Below are positions 51,723 through 60,377 of a stretch of DNA of 64,000 nt, piece by piece. The stretch is from NCBI RefSeq assembly GCF_048898065.1, contig NZ_JBLWFI010000001.1, forward strand, positions 2,410,155 to 2,474,154, written 5' to 3'. Within the stretch, counting starts at the first letter, position 1. The number at the start of each line of letters is the position of its first letter. A program made the position numbers and the translations under genes. Origin of the DNA: Tepidibacillus_B infernus. Its GTDB lineage: Bacteria; Bacillota; Bacilli; Tepidibacillales; Tepidibacillaceae. The notes beneath the pieces were generated by a model that worked only from the letters and a program-made list of their open reading frames with translations, was not told where the DNA came from and did not search any database.

Positions 51723-53408
51723 GTGAATGAAAAACCAATTCTAACAGATATTGAAATCGCCCAAAAGGCAGAAATGAAGCCTATTTTTGAAATAGCAAAA
51801 GAAATAGGTATCTTAGAAGATGAAATTGAATTATATGGGAAGTACAAAGCCAAAATTTCTCTAGATTTATTAAATCGCTTACATAACAAAAAAGATGGGA
51901 AATTAGTTTTAGTTACTGCCATAAGTCCTACACCTGCTGGAGAGGGAAAATCGACAGTAACGGTTGGCCTAGGGCAAGCTTTTAATAAAATTGGTAAAAA
52001 GGCTATTATTGCGTTAAGAGAGCCATCTTTAGGTCCAAGTATGGGGATTAAAGGCGGGGCTGCTGGAGGTGGTTACTCACAAGTCGTTCCGATGGAAGAT
52101 ATTAACCTTCACTTTACTGGGGATATACACGCAATTACAACGGCACATAATGCATTATCTGCGATCATCGATAATCATATTCAACAAGGGAATGAATTAC
52201 AAATTGACCCAAGAAGAATCATTTGGAAACGGGTTCTTGATTTAAATGATCGTGCTTTAAGGCAGATAGTGATTGGATTAGGTGGTCCAATCCAAGGAAT
52301 GCCAAGACAAGATGGATTTGATATTACTGTTGCCTCTGAGGTAATGGCAATCCTTTGTTTATCTAGTGGGTTAAAGGATCTCAAAGAAAGACTGAGCAAG
52401 ATTGTGGTGGCCTATACCTTTGATAAAAAACCAGTTACTGTGGCAGATTTAGGGGTACAAGGGGCAATGGCACTACTATTAAAAGATGCAATTAAACCAA
52501 ACCTCGTTCAAACATTGGAAAACACTCCTGCTTTTGTACATGGTGGTCCCTTTGCGAATATTGCTCATGGGACAAATAGTATATTGGCAACAAAAATGGC
52601 ATTAAAACTTGCAGATTACACGATTACTGAAGCTGGATTTGGAGCAGACTTGGGCGCAGAGAAATTCTTCCATATTGCTTCAAGATATGGAGAATATAAA
52701 CCAAGTGCTGTTGTGATTGTGGTAACAGTTAGAGCATTAAAAATGCATGGAGGAGTAGCAAAAAGTGATTTGAAAATAGAAAATGTTGAAGCTTTAAAAA
52801 GAGGTTTCGAAAATCTTCAAAAACATATGGAGACGATTCAAGCCTTCGATTTACCTTACGTCGTTGCCATTAATCAGTTTCCAACCGATACAGAAAATGA
52901 ATTACAGGAATTAAAAAAACTGGTTGAAGGAGAAGGAGTTCTAGTTGCTATTTCAGAAGTATGGGCAAAAGGTGGAGAAGGTGGAATAGAATTAGCTGAA
53001 AAATTGATTGAGGTTATAGAAAAAAATGGAAAAGAGCATCAGGAATTGTATCATGTTGAAGATCCTATTGAGGTAAAAATCGAATCTATTGCTAAAAAAG
53101 TGTATGGAGCTGATGGTATCGAATTTACTAGCTCAGCCAGAAAACAAATTGAACAATTTAAAGAAAATGGTTGGGATAAATTGCCTATTTGTATGGCAAA
53201 AACCCAATATTCTTTATCAGATGATCCTTCAATGTTAGGTAGACCAACAGGATTTAAAATTACTATTAGGGAATTAAAGCCTTCTTTAGGGGCAGGTTTC
53301 ATCGTTGCCTTAACAGGAGATATCATGACAATGCCTGGACTTCCTAAAAAACCGGCTGCTTTAAATATGGATATTGATGAAAATGGAAAAATTACAGGAT
53401 TATTTTAA
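51723..53408 (+). CDS. fhs: Formate--tetrahydrofolate ligase
   Basis: 561 aa, full length. ITAISPTPAGEGKSTVTVGLGQ (P-loop, about 60-81), SLGPSMGIKGGAAGGGYSQV, and FVHGGPFANIAHGTNSI are signatures. It makes 10-formyl-THF from formate, ATP and THF, feeding one-carbon metabolism. Start is GTG 51723 with AAGGGGGA upstream. B. subtilis lacks fhs; it lies here between ftsH and coaX. An extended -10 (TGATACAAT, 51652-51660) probably drives it. Confidence 0.97.
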   Translation: MNEKPILTDIEIAQKAEMKPIFEIAKEIGILEDEIELYGKYKAKISLDLLNRLHNKKDGKLVLVTAISPTPAGEGKSTVTVGLGQAFNKIGKKAIIALREPSLGPSMGIKGGAAGGGYSQVVPMEDINLHFTGDIHAITTAHNALSAIIDNHIQQGNELQIDPRRIIWKRVLDLNDRALRQIVIGLGGPIQGMPRQDGFDITVASEVMAILCLSSGLKDLKERLSKIVVAYTFDKKPVTVADLGVQGAMALLLKDAIKPNLVQTLENTPAFVHGGPFANIAHGTNSILATKMALKLADYTITEAGFGADLGAEKFFHIASRYGEYKPSAVVIVVTVRALKMHGGVAKSDLKIENVEALKRGFENLQKHMETIQAFDLPYVVAINQFPTDTENELQELKKLVEGEGVLVAISEVWAKGGEGGIELAEKLIEVIEKNGKEHQELYHVEDPIEVKIESIAKKVYGADGIEFTSSARKQIEQFKENGWDKLPICMAKTQYSLSDDPSMLGRPTGFKITIRELKPSLGAGFIVALTGDIMTMPGLPKKPAALNMDIDENGKITGLF

Positions 53409-53449
53409 AGGCTAATTTTTGATGGATTATTCATAAAGTAATGTAGCTA

Positions 53450-53482
53450 AGGGGTTGTACTTTAAACAACCTCTATTTTTTT
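53450..53482 (+). terminator. Terminator after fhs
   Basis: AGGGGTTGT (53450-53458) with ACAACCTCT (53466-53474), then a T run. Confidence 0.82.
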
Positions 53483-53558
53483 ATTTTTAATTGATAATCA
53501 TATGTACCGTTGGTAAGATTAAAAGATAGTAAATTTACATAGAAAAGGTGAACGTCAA

Positions 53559-54323
53559 ATGATCCTAGTGGTCGACGTAGGGAATACAAATATAGTTTTG
53601 GGTGTTTATCAAGAGGAAAATTTATTACATCATTGGCGAGTAGCTACAGATCGTAGTAAAACAGAGGATGAATACGGAATGTTGATCAAACAATTATTTC
53701 AGCATGATCATCTTCTTTTTTCAGATATACATGGTGTTATTATTTCATCTGTAGTACCACCACTAATGTTTGCATTAGAAAAAATGGTAAAGAAGTATTT
53801 TAGACTAACACCTATTATTGTTGGCCCTGGAATTAAAACTGGGATTAAAATTCAAATAGAAAACCCAGCAGAAGTAGGTGCAGATCGTATCGTTAATTCG
53901 GTAGCTGCTATTGAAATTTATGGAACCCCTTTAGTGGTCATTGATTTTGGTACAGCAACAACCTTTGACTATATTGATGAAAATGGGGTTTACCAGGGAG
54001 GGGCAATTGCTCCAGGTATAGGAATCTCTACAGAAGCTCTTTATCAAAGAGCAGCAAAATTACCAAGAATTGAATTAGTCAAGCCTAAAGAGATTGTTGG
54101 AAAAAATACGATAACAGCGATGCAATCTGGAATTATTTATGGATTTGTTGGACAAGTTGATGCCATTGTAGAACGTATGATTAAACAAAGTCCTAAAAAA
54201 CCAAGAATCGTAGCAACTGGCGGGTTGGCTGGCTTAATTGCTACGGAATCAAAGACGATAGAAATTGTAAATTCATTATTAACCTTAGAAGGATTAAGAA
54301 TGATATATAACAGGAATATCTAA
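53559..54323 (+). CDS. coaX: Type III pantothenate kinase
   Basis: 254 aa ASKHA-fold kinase. MILVVDVGNTNIVLGVYQ at the N-terminus, GADRIVNSVAAIEIYGTPLV and VIDFGTATTFDYID are the family motifs. It performs the first step of coenzyme A synthesis. Usually followed directly by hslO; here an IS110 element separates them. Confidence 0.97.
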   Translation: MILVVDVGNTNIVLGVYQEENLLHHWRVATDRSKTEDEYGMLIKQLFQHDHLLFSDIHGVIISSVVPPLMFALEKMVKKYFRLTPIIVGPGIKTGIKIQIENPAEVGADRIVNSVAAIEIYGTPLVVIDFGTATTFDYIDENGVYQGGAIAPGIGISTEALYQRAAKLPRIELVKPKEIVGKNTITAMQSGIIYGFVGQVDAIVERMIKQSPKKPRIVATGGLAGLIATESKTIEIVNSLLTLEGLRMIYNRNI

Positions 54324-54416
54324 GGAGCGATAGCGTGAAAAATAAGCTTAAATTTGGTAAAAAAGGGCGCAGCAAACTAAGGTCTTTAAAGACCTAAAAA
54401 AAATCAAGCTTTGGTT

Positions 54417-55673
54417 TTAAGCTACAGAAATGTCAGAAGCCTTTATTATACCTTGGGCAATTAGGAGTTTTATTGCCTGATTAATAGCTTTCTCTTTCTG
54501 CTTGTCCTGCATTTCTTGTGGCATATCAATTTTATACAAGTCGCTTGGATTCCACACTTCGCCAGTAACAAACATATTGTATATGGCGGTGAGTATCATC
54601 CTTGCAATAGCGATTATGGCTCTTTTTTTGCCTCTCCTTTTAGAAATGCGTTCGTACTTGATTTTGTAGTAAGGAGACTTATCCGATTTCACGGCTGCAT
54701 GGGCAACTTGTACCAATGCAGGTTTGAGGTATACACCGGCACGTGTAATACGGACAGATTTCTTCTTACCAGCAGATTCATTATTGCCAGGTGTTAGTCC
54801 CGCCCAGCAGCACAAACGCTTGGAGTTGGCAAATTGAGACATATCTGTACCAATCTCGGAGATAATGGTGATTGCAGATGCTCTATTAACTCCGGGAATG
54901 GTACATAAAAGGTTAATGGCACTTTCATAAGGTTCGACCAACTTATCCAGTTTTTCGTCCAGTTCAGCAATCGAATTGGTTACGAAGTCGAGGTGAGAAC
55001 GAACCATGATCATACGTTCTTTTTGTTCCTGAGTCATTTGGTATCCTTCAATAGATTCAACCACGTTATCTGCTTTTTTTTTCAAAGATTTATGAAGAAG
55101 AGAAGTACAGTATTCCGGGTCAAAGGTATCAGAGGAAATCAGATAGTCCGTGATGGAAGTGGCAGATTTGCCAAACATGTCGGAAACGACAGCATCAAGG
55201 GCTACATTACAGACTGTGAAAGCGTTTTGAAAACGGTTCTTTTCACTGCTTCTACAAGAAACAAGTTTAGAACGGTAGCGAGTGTATTCACGAAGAATAC
55301 GGACTGGTTTATTAGGGATATAGCTTCCTGGTACTAAACCAAGGCGGAAAAGGTCAGCAATCCACTTAGAATCTTTTTTATCATCCTTATTTCCTTTTAC
55401 AGCCTTCACCCATTTGGGGTTAGCAACAGTCATACGGATGGTATCTTCCAAAAGATTGTAGACAGGAACCCAATATTTCCCGGTCGATTCCATGCACATA
55501 TCATAGCAGTTGTTATCAATCAGCCACTGCTTGAATTGAAGAATGGAATTGTTAAAAGTAGAAAATCTCTTTTTTGAATAATGAGGGGTAATCCCCTGTG
55601 AAGTAATAATTGTGGCGACGAGAAAAGTCTTATGCACATCGACACCGCAACAGATAGGATAAACAACTTTCAT
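54417..55673 (-). CDS. IS110-family transposase (DEDD recombinase)
   Basis: 418 aa. The N-terminal RuvC-like DEDD domain has GVDVHKTF (Asp near 12), CMESTGKYWVPV (Glu near 63) and NKDDKKDSKWIADL (Asp pair near 100). The C-terminal Transposase_20 domain has LLCTIPGVNRASAITIISEI and CWAGLTPGNNESAGKK with the nucleophile-type Ser. It appears intact, without frameshift. Start ATG 55673 follows AAGGAGG by 7 nt; the ATG six codons upstream overlaps that site. It would act with an RNA from the upstream end. Confidence 0.95.
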   Translation of the reverse strand: MKVVYPICCGVDVHKTFLVATIITSQGITPHYSKKRFSTFNNSILQFKQWLIDNNCYDMCMESTGKYWVPVYNLLEDTIRMTVANPKWVKAVKGNKDDKKDSKWIADLFRLGLVPGSYIPNKPVRILREYTRYRSKLVSCRSSEKNRFQNAFTVCNVALDAVVSDMFGKSATSITDYLISSDTFDPEYCTSLLHKSLKKKADNVVESIEGYQMTQEQKERMIMVRSHLDFVTNSIAELDEKLDKLVEPYESAINLLCTIPGVNRASAITIISEIGTDMSQFANSKRLCCWAGLTPGNNESAGKKKSVRITRAGVYLKPALVQVAHAAVKSDKSPYYKIKYERISKRRGKKRAIIAIARMILTAIYNMFVTGEVWNPSDLYKIDMPQEMQDKQKEKAINQAIKLLIAQGIIKASDISVA

Positions 55674-55943
55674 GGCACAGCCTCCTTTCATAATTGGAGG
55701 AAGAAGACATTGACTGAACCATCACACATTTAACAAAGAGCTAAAACAATGATTAGCGTGCGGTCTTATAGAACCACTTATTTGTGCTTGAAAGATGATT
55801 CTTACACTGGTTATTATACTGTTTTGAACTGAGAAGTAATCTACGACTCACCTCGCCGTGCTTTGTAGTATATCTTCTCCTTAAGTTAATCATAGCAAAG
55901 TGGTGAAAGCCGCACACCATTTTTCATTACTATTTGTGCCGCC
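55674..55943 (-). ncRNA. Upstream non-coding end of IS110: expected bridge RNA locus
   Basis: About 270 bp without coding potential lies upstream of the transposase, read on the reverse strand. IS110-group elements encode a roughly 170-200 nt bridge RNA here that pairs with target and donor DNA. A TATAAT-like hexamer is present on this strand in CAGTATAATAACC. The exact RNA ends and guide loops were not determined by eye. Confidence 0.5.
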
Positions 55944-55970
55944 AGCGCTAGCGGCGGAATGGAGGTTATT

Positions 55971-56840
55971 ATGAATGATTATTTAGTAAAGGCATTAGCC
56001 TTTGACGGAAAAGTAAGAGCTTATGCGATAAAATCAACAGAATTGGTTTCTAAACTACAACAAAGTCATGATACATGGCCAACAGCAAGCGCTGCCTTAG
56101 GAAGAGCAGCAACGATAGGGGCTATGATGGGAGCGATGTTAAAAGGAGATGAGAAGTTAACCATTTTGATAAAAGGGGATGGACCTATTGGGCAGATAGT
56201 TGTTGATGCGAACGCAAAAGGTGAAGTGCGTGGTTATGTGACAAATCCTGTTGTAGATCTACCCGCTAATGAATTAGGTAAATTAGATGTTGCAAGTGCA
56301 GTTGGTGAAGGGTATTTATATGTGATTAAAGACCTTGGATTAAAAGAACCTTATCGTGGAAGTGTTCCCCTTATTTCTGGAGAGTTGGGAGAGGATTTCA
56401 CTTATTACTTTGCTTATTCAGAACAAACCCCCTCTTCTGTTGCTGCAGGGGTCTTAGTAAATCCTGATTACAGTATTCGTGCTGCAGGAGGGTTCATTGT
56501 TCAAATTATGCCAGGATTAGAGGAAAATGATATATCGATGATTGAAGCATCAATTCAAAATATATCATCCGTAACAAGCTTGATCGATCAAGGAATGTCA
56601 CCAGAACAAATTTTAGAAACAATCTTTGCAGAAAAAGTAGAGTTTCTTGAAAGCATGAATATTCAGTTTAAATGTTCATGTTCCCATAACAGAATAGAAC
56701 AGATGCTTATTAGTTTAGGCAAAGAGGAAATTAAGGATATGATTGAAAAGGAAAATGGTGCAGAAGTTGTTTGCCAGTTTTGTAATACTAAATATTATTT
56801 TAATAAGGAAGATTTGTTGCAAATTATAAGTACTCTTTAA
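55971..56840 (+). CDS. hslO: Redox-regulated chaperonin Hsp33
   Basis: 289 aa. The N-terminal chaperone domain starts MNDYLVKALAFDGKVRAYAI. The C-terminal redox switch has four zinc Cys as CSCSHNR (CxC) and CQFC (CxxC). It is activated by oxidation and heat. ATG 55971 with GGAGG 5 nt upstream is preferred over the ATG at 55959. The IS110 element sits just upstream, so the native promoter or coaX read-through may be altered. Confidence 0.96.
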   Translation: MNDYLVKALAFDGKVRAYAIKSTELVSKLQQSHDTWPTASAALGRAATIGAMMGAMLKGDEKLTILIKGDGPIGQIVVDANAKGEVRGYVTNPVVDLPANELGKLDVASAVGEGYLYVIKDLGLKEPYRGSVPLISGELGEDFTYYFAYSEQTPSSVAAGVLVNPDYSIRAAGGFIVQIMPGLEENDISMIEASIQNISSVTSLIDQGMSPEQILETIFAEKVEFLESMNIQFKCSCSHNRIEQMLISLGKEEIKDMIEKENGAEVVCQFCNTKYYFNKEDLLQIISTL

Positions 56841-56881
56841 AGCTTATTTCACCCATAAAAATAAATGAGGAAGTGAAATTA

Positions 56882-58096
56882 GTGAAATATAATACTCATA
56901 TGATTAAAATCAATAATAGAGAACAATTGCTTGAAGAAATGAGAAAACTTGGCGCTGATGAACCAGGTATACGTTTGATGGCTCCTAAAGCTGAAACAAT
57001 CCTAATTAAAATTCAAAATCTATCCTTAAAGGCAGCAAATCTGATAAAACAAGAAATGTTGTCTAAAGGAGGAGATGCTGTTTTACATAAAGATGTATCG
57101 ATGCTAACCAAAGAGACATCCGATGTGCTTCTAATAGGGACACGAAGACAATATTGGGAGATCATACGAAAATTAAAGGTTCAACCCTTTGGTTTAAAAC
57201 AAGTAGGAAGAGAAATAGAATCTGTATTATATAGCGAAGATGTATCTAATAGGGAACGCACCCTTCACAGTAAAGGAATCGATTTAACTATAGGAAGGCA
57301 TACTTTAGTCATGGGGATCCTTAATGTTACACCTGATTCCTTTTCTGATGGGGGGAAATACAATCAACTAGCTATTGCATTAAAACATGCAAAAAAAATG
57401 ATAGCTGATGGAGCCGATATCATTGATGTTGGAGGTGAGTCGACTCGTCCTGGTCATCAAGAAGTTTCCGTTGAAGAAGAACTGGAACGGGTTATTCCAG
57501 TGATTCGAGCATTAGCTAAAGAGATTAAAGTACCTATTTCTGTTGATACGTATAAAGCTGAAGTCGCACAACAAGCCATTGAAGCAGGTGCCCATATTAT
57601 TAATGATGTCTGGGGGTTTAAGAAAGACCCAAATATGGCTAAGGTTGTAGCAGAATATCAGGTCCCAGTCATCTTAATGCACAACCGAATGAATATGGAG
57701 TATGATTCTTTAATGGATGATATCATTGCAGACTTACGAGAGAGTATTCAGATAGCAATCACTGCTGGTGTTAAGGCCGATCAAATCATTTTAGATCCTG
57801 GTATAGGATTTGCCAAAACGTACCAAGATAATTTACAAGTCATGAATCGATTAGATGAAATTGTAGCTTTGGGTTATCCTGTTTTGTTAGGAACTTCTAG
57901 AAAGTCAATCATAGGGAATACGCTTCATTTACCTGTTGATGAAAGATTAGAGGGAACCGCAGCTACAGTAGCCATGGGGATCGTAAAAGGATGTAAAATC
58001 ATGAGAGTGCATGATGTAAAAGAAATGAAAAGGGTTTGCAAAATGATGGATGCGATGATTTATATGGAAGGCAATAGTAGGTGGAGAAATGGATAA
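56882..58096 (+). CDS. folP: Dihydropteroate synthase with N-terminal extension
   Basis: 404 aa from GTG 56882; a GTG at 56873 is also possible, but its site GAGG is only 2 nt away. The DHPS TIM barrel starts near 135 (VMGILNVTPDSFSDGGKYNQ, DVGGESTRPGHQEV, PISVDTYKAEVA, DPGIGFAKTYQDN, LGTSRKSIIG). The first about 125 residues form an extra domain lacking in the 280-aa B. subtilis Sul. The enzyme condenses p-aminobenzoate with the pterin pyrophosphate. The pab genes that precede sul in B. subtilis are absent. Confidence 0.96.
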   Translation: MKYNTHMIKINNREQLLEEMRKLGADEPGIRLMAPKAETILIKIQNLSLKAANLIKQEMLSKGGDAVLHKDVSMLTKETSDVLLIGTRRQYWEIIRKLKVQPFGLKQVGREIESVLYSEDVSNRERTLHSKGIDLTIGRHTLVMGILNVTPDSFSDGGKYNQLAIALKHAKKMIADGADIIDVGGESTRPGHQEVSVEEELERVIPVIRALAKEIKVPISVDTYKAEVAQQAIEAGAHIINDVWGFKKDPNMAKVVAEYQVPVILMHNRMNMEYDSLMDDIIADLRESIQIAITAGVKADQIILDPGIGFAKTYQDNLQVMNRLDEIVALGYPVLLGTSRKSIIGNTLHLPVDERLEGTAATVAMGIVKGCKIMRVHDVKEMKRVCKMMDAMIYMEGNSRWRNG

Positions 58097-58451
58097 AATT
58101 ATATTTGATAAGATGCAATTTTATGCATATCATGGAGTGTTTGAAGAAGAAAAAAAACTGGGTCAAAAATTTGAAGTAGATTTAGAAATGTACCTTGATT
58201 TAAAAAAAGCTGGGGAAACTGATTGTATTGAAGATACTGTAAACTATGCACAGGTTTATGAGGTCGTAAAACAACTGATCATGGGGAAACAACGCAAACT
58301 TCTTGAAGCTCTTGCTGAACATACTGCCAAGGAACTACTTAATACTTTTCCATTACATGAAGTGGTGGTAAGAGTTCGAAAGATTCAACCGCCTATTCCC
58401 GGCCATCTGGAAAGTGTGACTGTTGAAATCAGAAGAGGGATTGAAAGATGA
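58089..58451 (+). CDS. folB: Dihydroneopterin aldolase
   Basis: 120 aa. MQFYAYHGVFEEEKKLGQKF with the catalytic Tyr/Glu region and IQPPIPGHLESVTVEIRR at the end (catalytic Lys in RKIQPP). It cleaves dihydroneopterin in folate synthesis. It overlaps folP by 8 nt and folK by 4 nt, indicating coupling. Confidence 0.97.
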   Translation: MDKIIFDKMQFYAYHGVFEEEKKLGQKFEVDLEMYLDLKKAGETDCIEDTVNYAQVYEVVKQLIMGKQRKLLEALAEHTAKELLNTFPLHEVVVRVRKIQPPIPGHLESVTVEIRRGIER

Positions 58452-58939
58452 GGGGTGTTTATTTAGGTTTGGGCTCAAATATGGGAGATCGATATCAATA
58501 CTTAAGGTATGCAATAGATCAATTAAACCAACATCCTAATGTTAAGGTGATAGAAGAGTCCTCGATTTATGAGACAGAACCTTTTGGTAATAAAGAACAA
58601 CCAGATTTTTTAAATATAGTTATAGAAGTTGAAACCAATCTGCAGCCAAAGGAGTTATTAGAATATATTCAAACAGTAGAACAGAATTTAGGTAGAACAA
58701 GGGAAATCCATTGGGGACCACGAACAATTGATATTGATATTCTATTATTTGGTGATAAGATAATTAACGATAAAGACCTAATTGTCCCACATCCTTATCT
58801 AACCAAGCGATTATTTGTTTTAATTCCTTTATCAGAAATCTATGATCAAGGTATACCCGGTTACCATATCACAATACAAGAAATGATCAAGAAGTTAGAT
58901 CAAAAAGAAAGGTTGGAAAAGTATGAAAGGTATCAATAA
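58448..58939 (+). CDS. folK: 6-hydroxymethyl-7,8-dihydropterin pyrophosphokinase
   Basis: 163 aa. LGLGSNMGDRYQYLRYAIDQ, SIYETEPFGNKEQPDFLNIV and the signature WGPRTIDIDILLFG, followed by LIVPHPYLTKRLFVLIPL. It activates the pterin with ATP for FolP. Overlaps folB (4 nt) and yazB (17 nt). Confidence 0.97.
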   Translation: MRGVYLGLGSNMGDRYQYLRYAIDQLNQHPNVKVIEESSIYETEPFGNKEQPDFLNIVIEVETNLQPKELLEYIQTVEQNLGRTREIHWGPRTIDIDILLFGDKIINDKDLIVPHPYLTKRLFVLIPLSEIYDQGIPGYHITIQEMIKKLDQKERLEKYERYQ

Positions 58940-59126
58940 ACGAATTCGGGCCTTTCGTAAATTAAAAGGACTAACTCAACAAGATTTAGCAGATGAAATA
59001 GGGGTATCTGTAGCTGTGTTAGGATCAGTTGAAAGAGGGAACAGAGATCCTGATTTAATATTGCTTGAAAAAATTTGTTTAGCATTGCAAATAGATATGG
59101 ATGAACTTCTTAAAGAAGAAGTATGA
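58923..59126 (+). CDS. yazB: XRE-family helix-turn-helix protein YazB
   Basis: 67 aa consisting almost wholly of a Cro/CI-type HTH (RAFRKLKGLTQQDLADEIGV, SVAVLGSVERGNRDPDLILL). Located between folK and dusB as in B. subtilis. Likely a DNA-binding regulator; target not known. Begins inside the folK 3' end. Confidence 0.93.
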   Translation: MKGINKRIRAFRKLKGLTQQDLADEIGVSVAVLGSVERGNRDPDLILLEKICLALQIDMDELLKEEV

Positions 59127-59152
59127 AATTCAAAAATCATCTGGAGGTAGGC

Positions 59153-60139
59153 ATGAAGATAGGGAATGTCCAGCTAGAAAACAACGTAGTATTGGCATCT
59201 ATGGCAGGGGTAAGCAATTATGCCTTTCGCTTGATTGCAAGAGAATTTGGAACAGGACTTGTAACGGCAGAAATGGTAAGTGATAAAGCAATTTTACAGA
59301 AAAACGAAAGATCCTTAAAAATGTTAGAAGTAGGAGAAGATGAGAAACCACTAAGCCTTCAAATTTTTGGCGGGGATAAAAGTAGTCTTGTAGAAGCAGC
59401 AAAGATTGTTGATCAATATACAAATGCGGATATTATTGATATCAATATGGGATGCCCTGTACCTAAAATAACCAGAAACGATGCTGGAGCCAAATTGTTA
59501 TTACACCCTCCTAAGATTGAAGAGATGGTTGAAGCAGTTGTCAAAGAGGTAAAAAAACCTGTAACGGTAAAAATGAGAACAGGTTGGGACAGTGGGCATG
59601 TCTATGCGGTTGAAAATGCAAAGGCGATAGAAAGTGCAGGTGCAAGTGCGTTAGCCGTACATGGACGGACTAGAGAACAGATGTATAGCGGTAAAGCAGA
59701 CTGGGATATCATCCGCCAGGTAAAAGAAGCTGTAAATATACCCGTAATTGGGAATGGGGATATATTTTCACCTGAAGATGCAAAAAGAATGATTGATCTA
59801 ACGGGAGTAGATGGTGTAATGATTGGACGGGCAGCACTTGGGAACCCTTGGATCTTATACCGAACCGTTAAATACTTAACAGAAGGAAAGCTTTTACCTG
59901 AACCTTCTGCAAAGGAAAAGATAGATGTGGCTCTTTTGCATATGGATCGTTTAATACAGTTAAAGGGTGAAAATATAGGGGTAAAAGAAATGAGGAAGCA
60001 TGCAGGATGGTATTTAAAAAACCTTCCTGGTGCAGCTAAAGTAAGAGAAATCATCAATGAAATAGATACAAAGGAAGAGATGAAGCGAGTATTGTTAGAA
60101 TATGTAGAAAGTATCGAAGAGAATATGATTATTTCCTGA
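59153..60139 (+). CDS. dusB: tRNA-dihydrouridine synthase B
   Basis: 328 aa FMN TIM barrel. ASMAGVSNYAFRLIAREFGT, IDINMGCPVPKITRNDAGAK (catalytic Cys), VHGRTREQMYSGKADW and MIGRAALGNPWIL are present. It reduces uridines in tRNA D-loops. ATG 59153 follows CTGGAGGTAG and matches the family N-terminus (MKIGNVQLENNVVLASMAG); an earlier ATG at 59123 overlaps yazB. Confidence 0.97.
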   Translation: MKIGNVQLENNVVLASMAGVSNYAFRLIAREFGTGLVTAEMVSDKAILQKNERSLKMLEVGEDEKPLSLQIFGGDKSSLVEAAKIVDQYTNADIIDINMGCPVPKITRNDAGAKLLLHPPKIEEMVEAVVKEVKKPVTVKMRTGWDSGHVYAVENAKAIESAGASALAVHGRTREQMYSGKADWDIIRQVKEAVNIPVIGNGDIFSPEDAKRMIDLTGVDGVMIGRAALGNPWILYRTVKYLTEGKLLPEPSAKEKIDVALLHMDRLIQLKGENIGVKEMRKHAGWYLKNLPGAAKVREIINEIDTKEEMKRVLLEYVESIEENMIIS

Positions 60140-60163
60140 GTTCCACCTTTTTTCTGTAAATGG

Positions 60164-60192
60164 TTGACAATTGGTAACGATTGCAATATAAT
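60164..60192 (+). promoter_or_regulatory. Consensus sigma-A promoter in the dusB-greA gap
   Basis: TTGACA (60164-60169), 17 bp, TATAAT (60187-60192): perfect hexamers and spacing. Confidence 0.9.
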
Positions 60193-60197
60193 ACCAT

Positions 60198-60275
60198 TCA
60201 GACTAATTCAAAAACTTGAATGAACCTTGGTTCAAAAGCTTCTTAGTTCCGATTAAAGGAAGAAGCTTTTTGTTC
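60198..60275 (+). ncRNA. Putative small RNA or attenuated greA leader
   Basis: From the start expected for the consensus promoter, about 75 nt run to a strong intrinsic terminator: AAAAGCTTCTT (60234-60244) with AAGAAGCTTTT (60260-60270), then T. A small GAACC/GGTTC hairpin sits before it. There is no evident ORF with a ribosome-binding site. It could be an independent small RNA, or an attenuator for greA, which also has its own promoter-like site. Confidence 0.55.
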
Positions 60276-60313
60276 TATATAAAATCAATCGCAAAGTAAT
60301 TACATCTATTAGA

Positions 60314-60344
60314 TTGTATATTTTATTGAAAAAAAACATATAAT
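60314..60344 (+). promoter_or_regulatory. Possible second promoter of greA
   Basis: TTGTAT (60314-60319), 19 bp, TATAAT (60339-60344), downstream of the terminator at 60234-60275. Confidence 0.5.
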
Positions 60345-60377
60345 CGTATGGAAATCTTTCACAAAGGGGAATTATAA

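Larger units (their letters stand above)
54336..55943 (-). mobile_element. IS110-family insertion sequence (approximate ends)
   Basis: A single DEDD transposase gene lies between coaX and hslO, which are adjacent in related genomes. The element is bounded by similar 10-mers AGCGATAGCG (54326-54335) and AGCGCTAGCG (55944-55953). The non-coding end upstream of the transposase is about 270 bp and the downstream end about 80 bp, as in the IS110 group. IS110 elements lack terminal inverted repeats, so the ends are inferred from context. Confidence 0.75.

Noticed and set aside
54516..55337. Two + strand frames inside the IS110 transposase
   Set aside because: They are antisense to a full-length transposase with intact motifs and lack ribosome-binding sites.
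59602..60186. 194-codon reverse frame in dusB
   Set aside because: Antisense shadow; dusB matches its family along its whole length.
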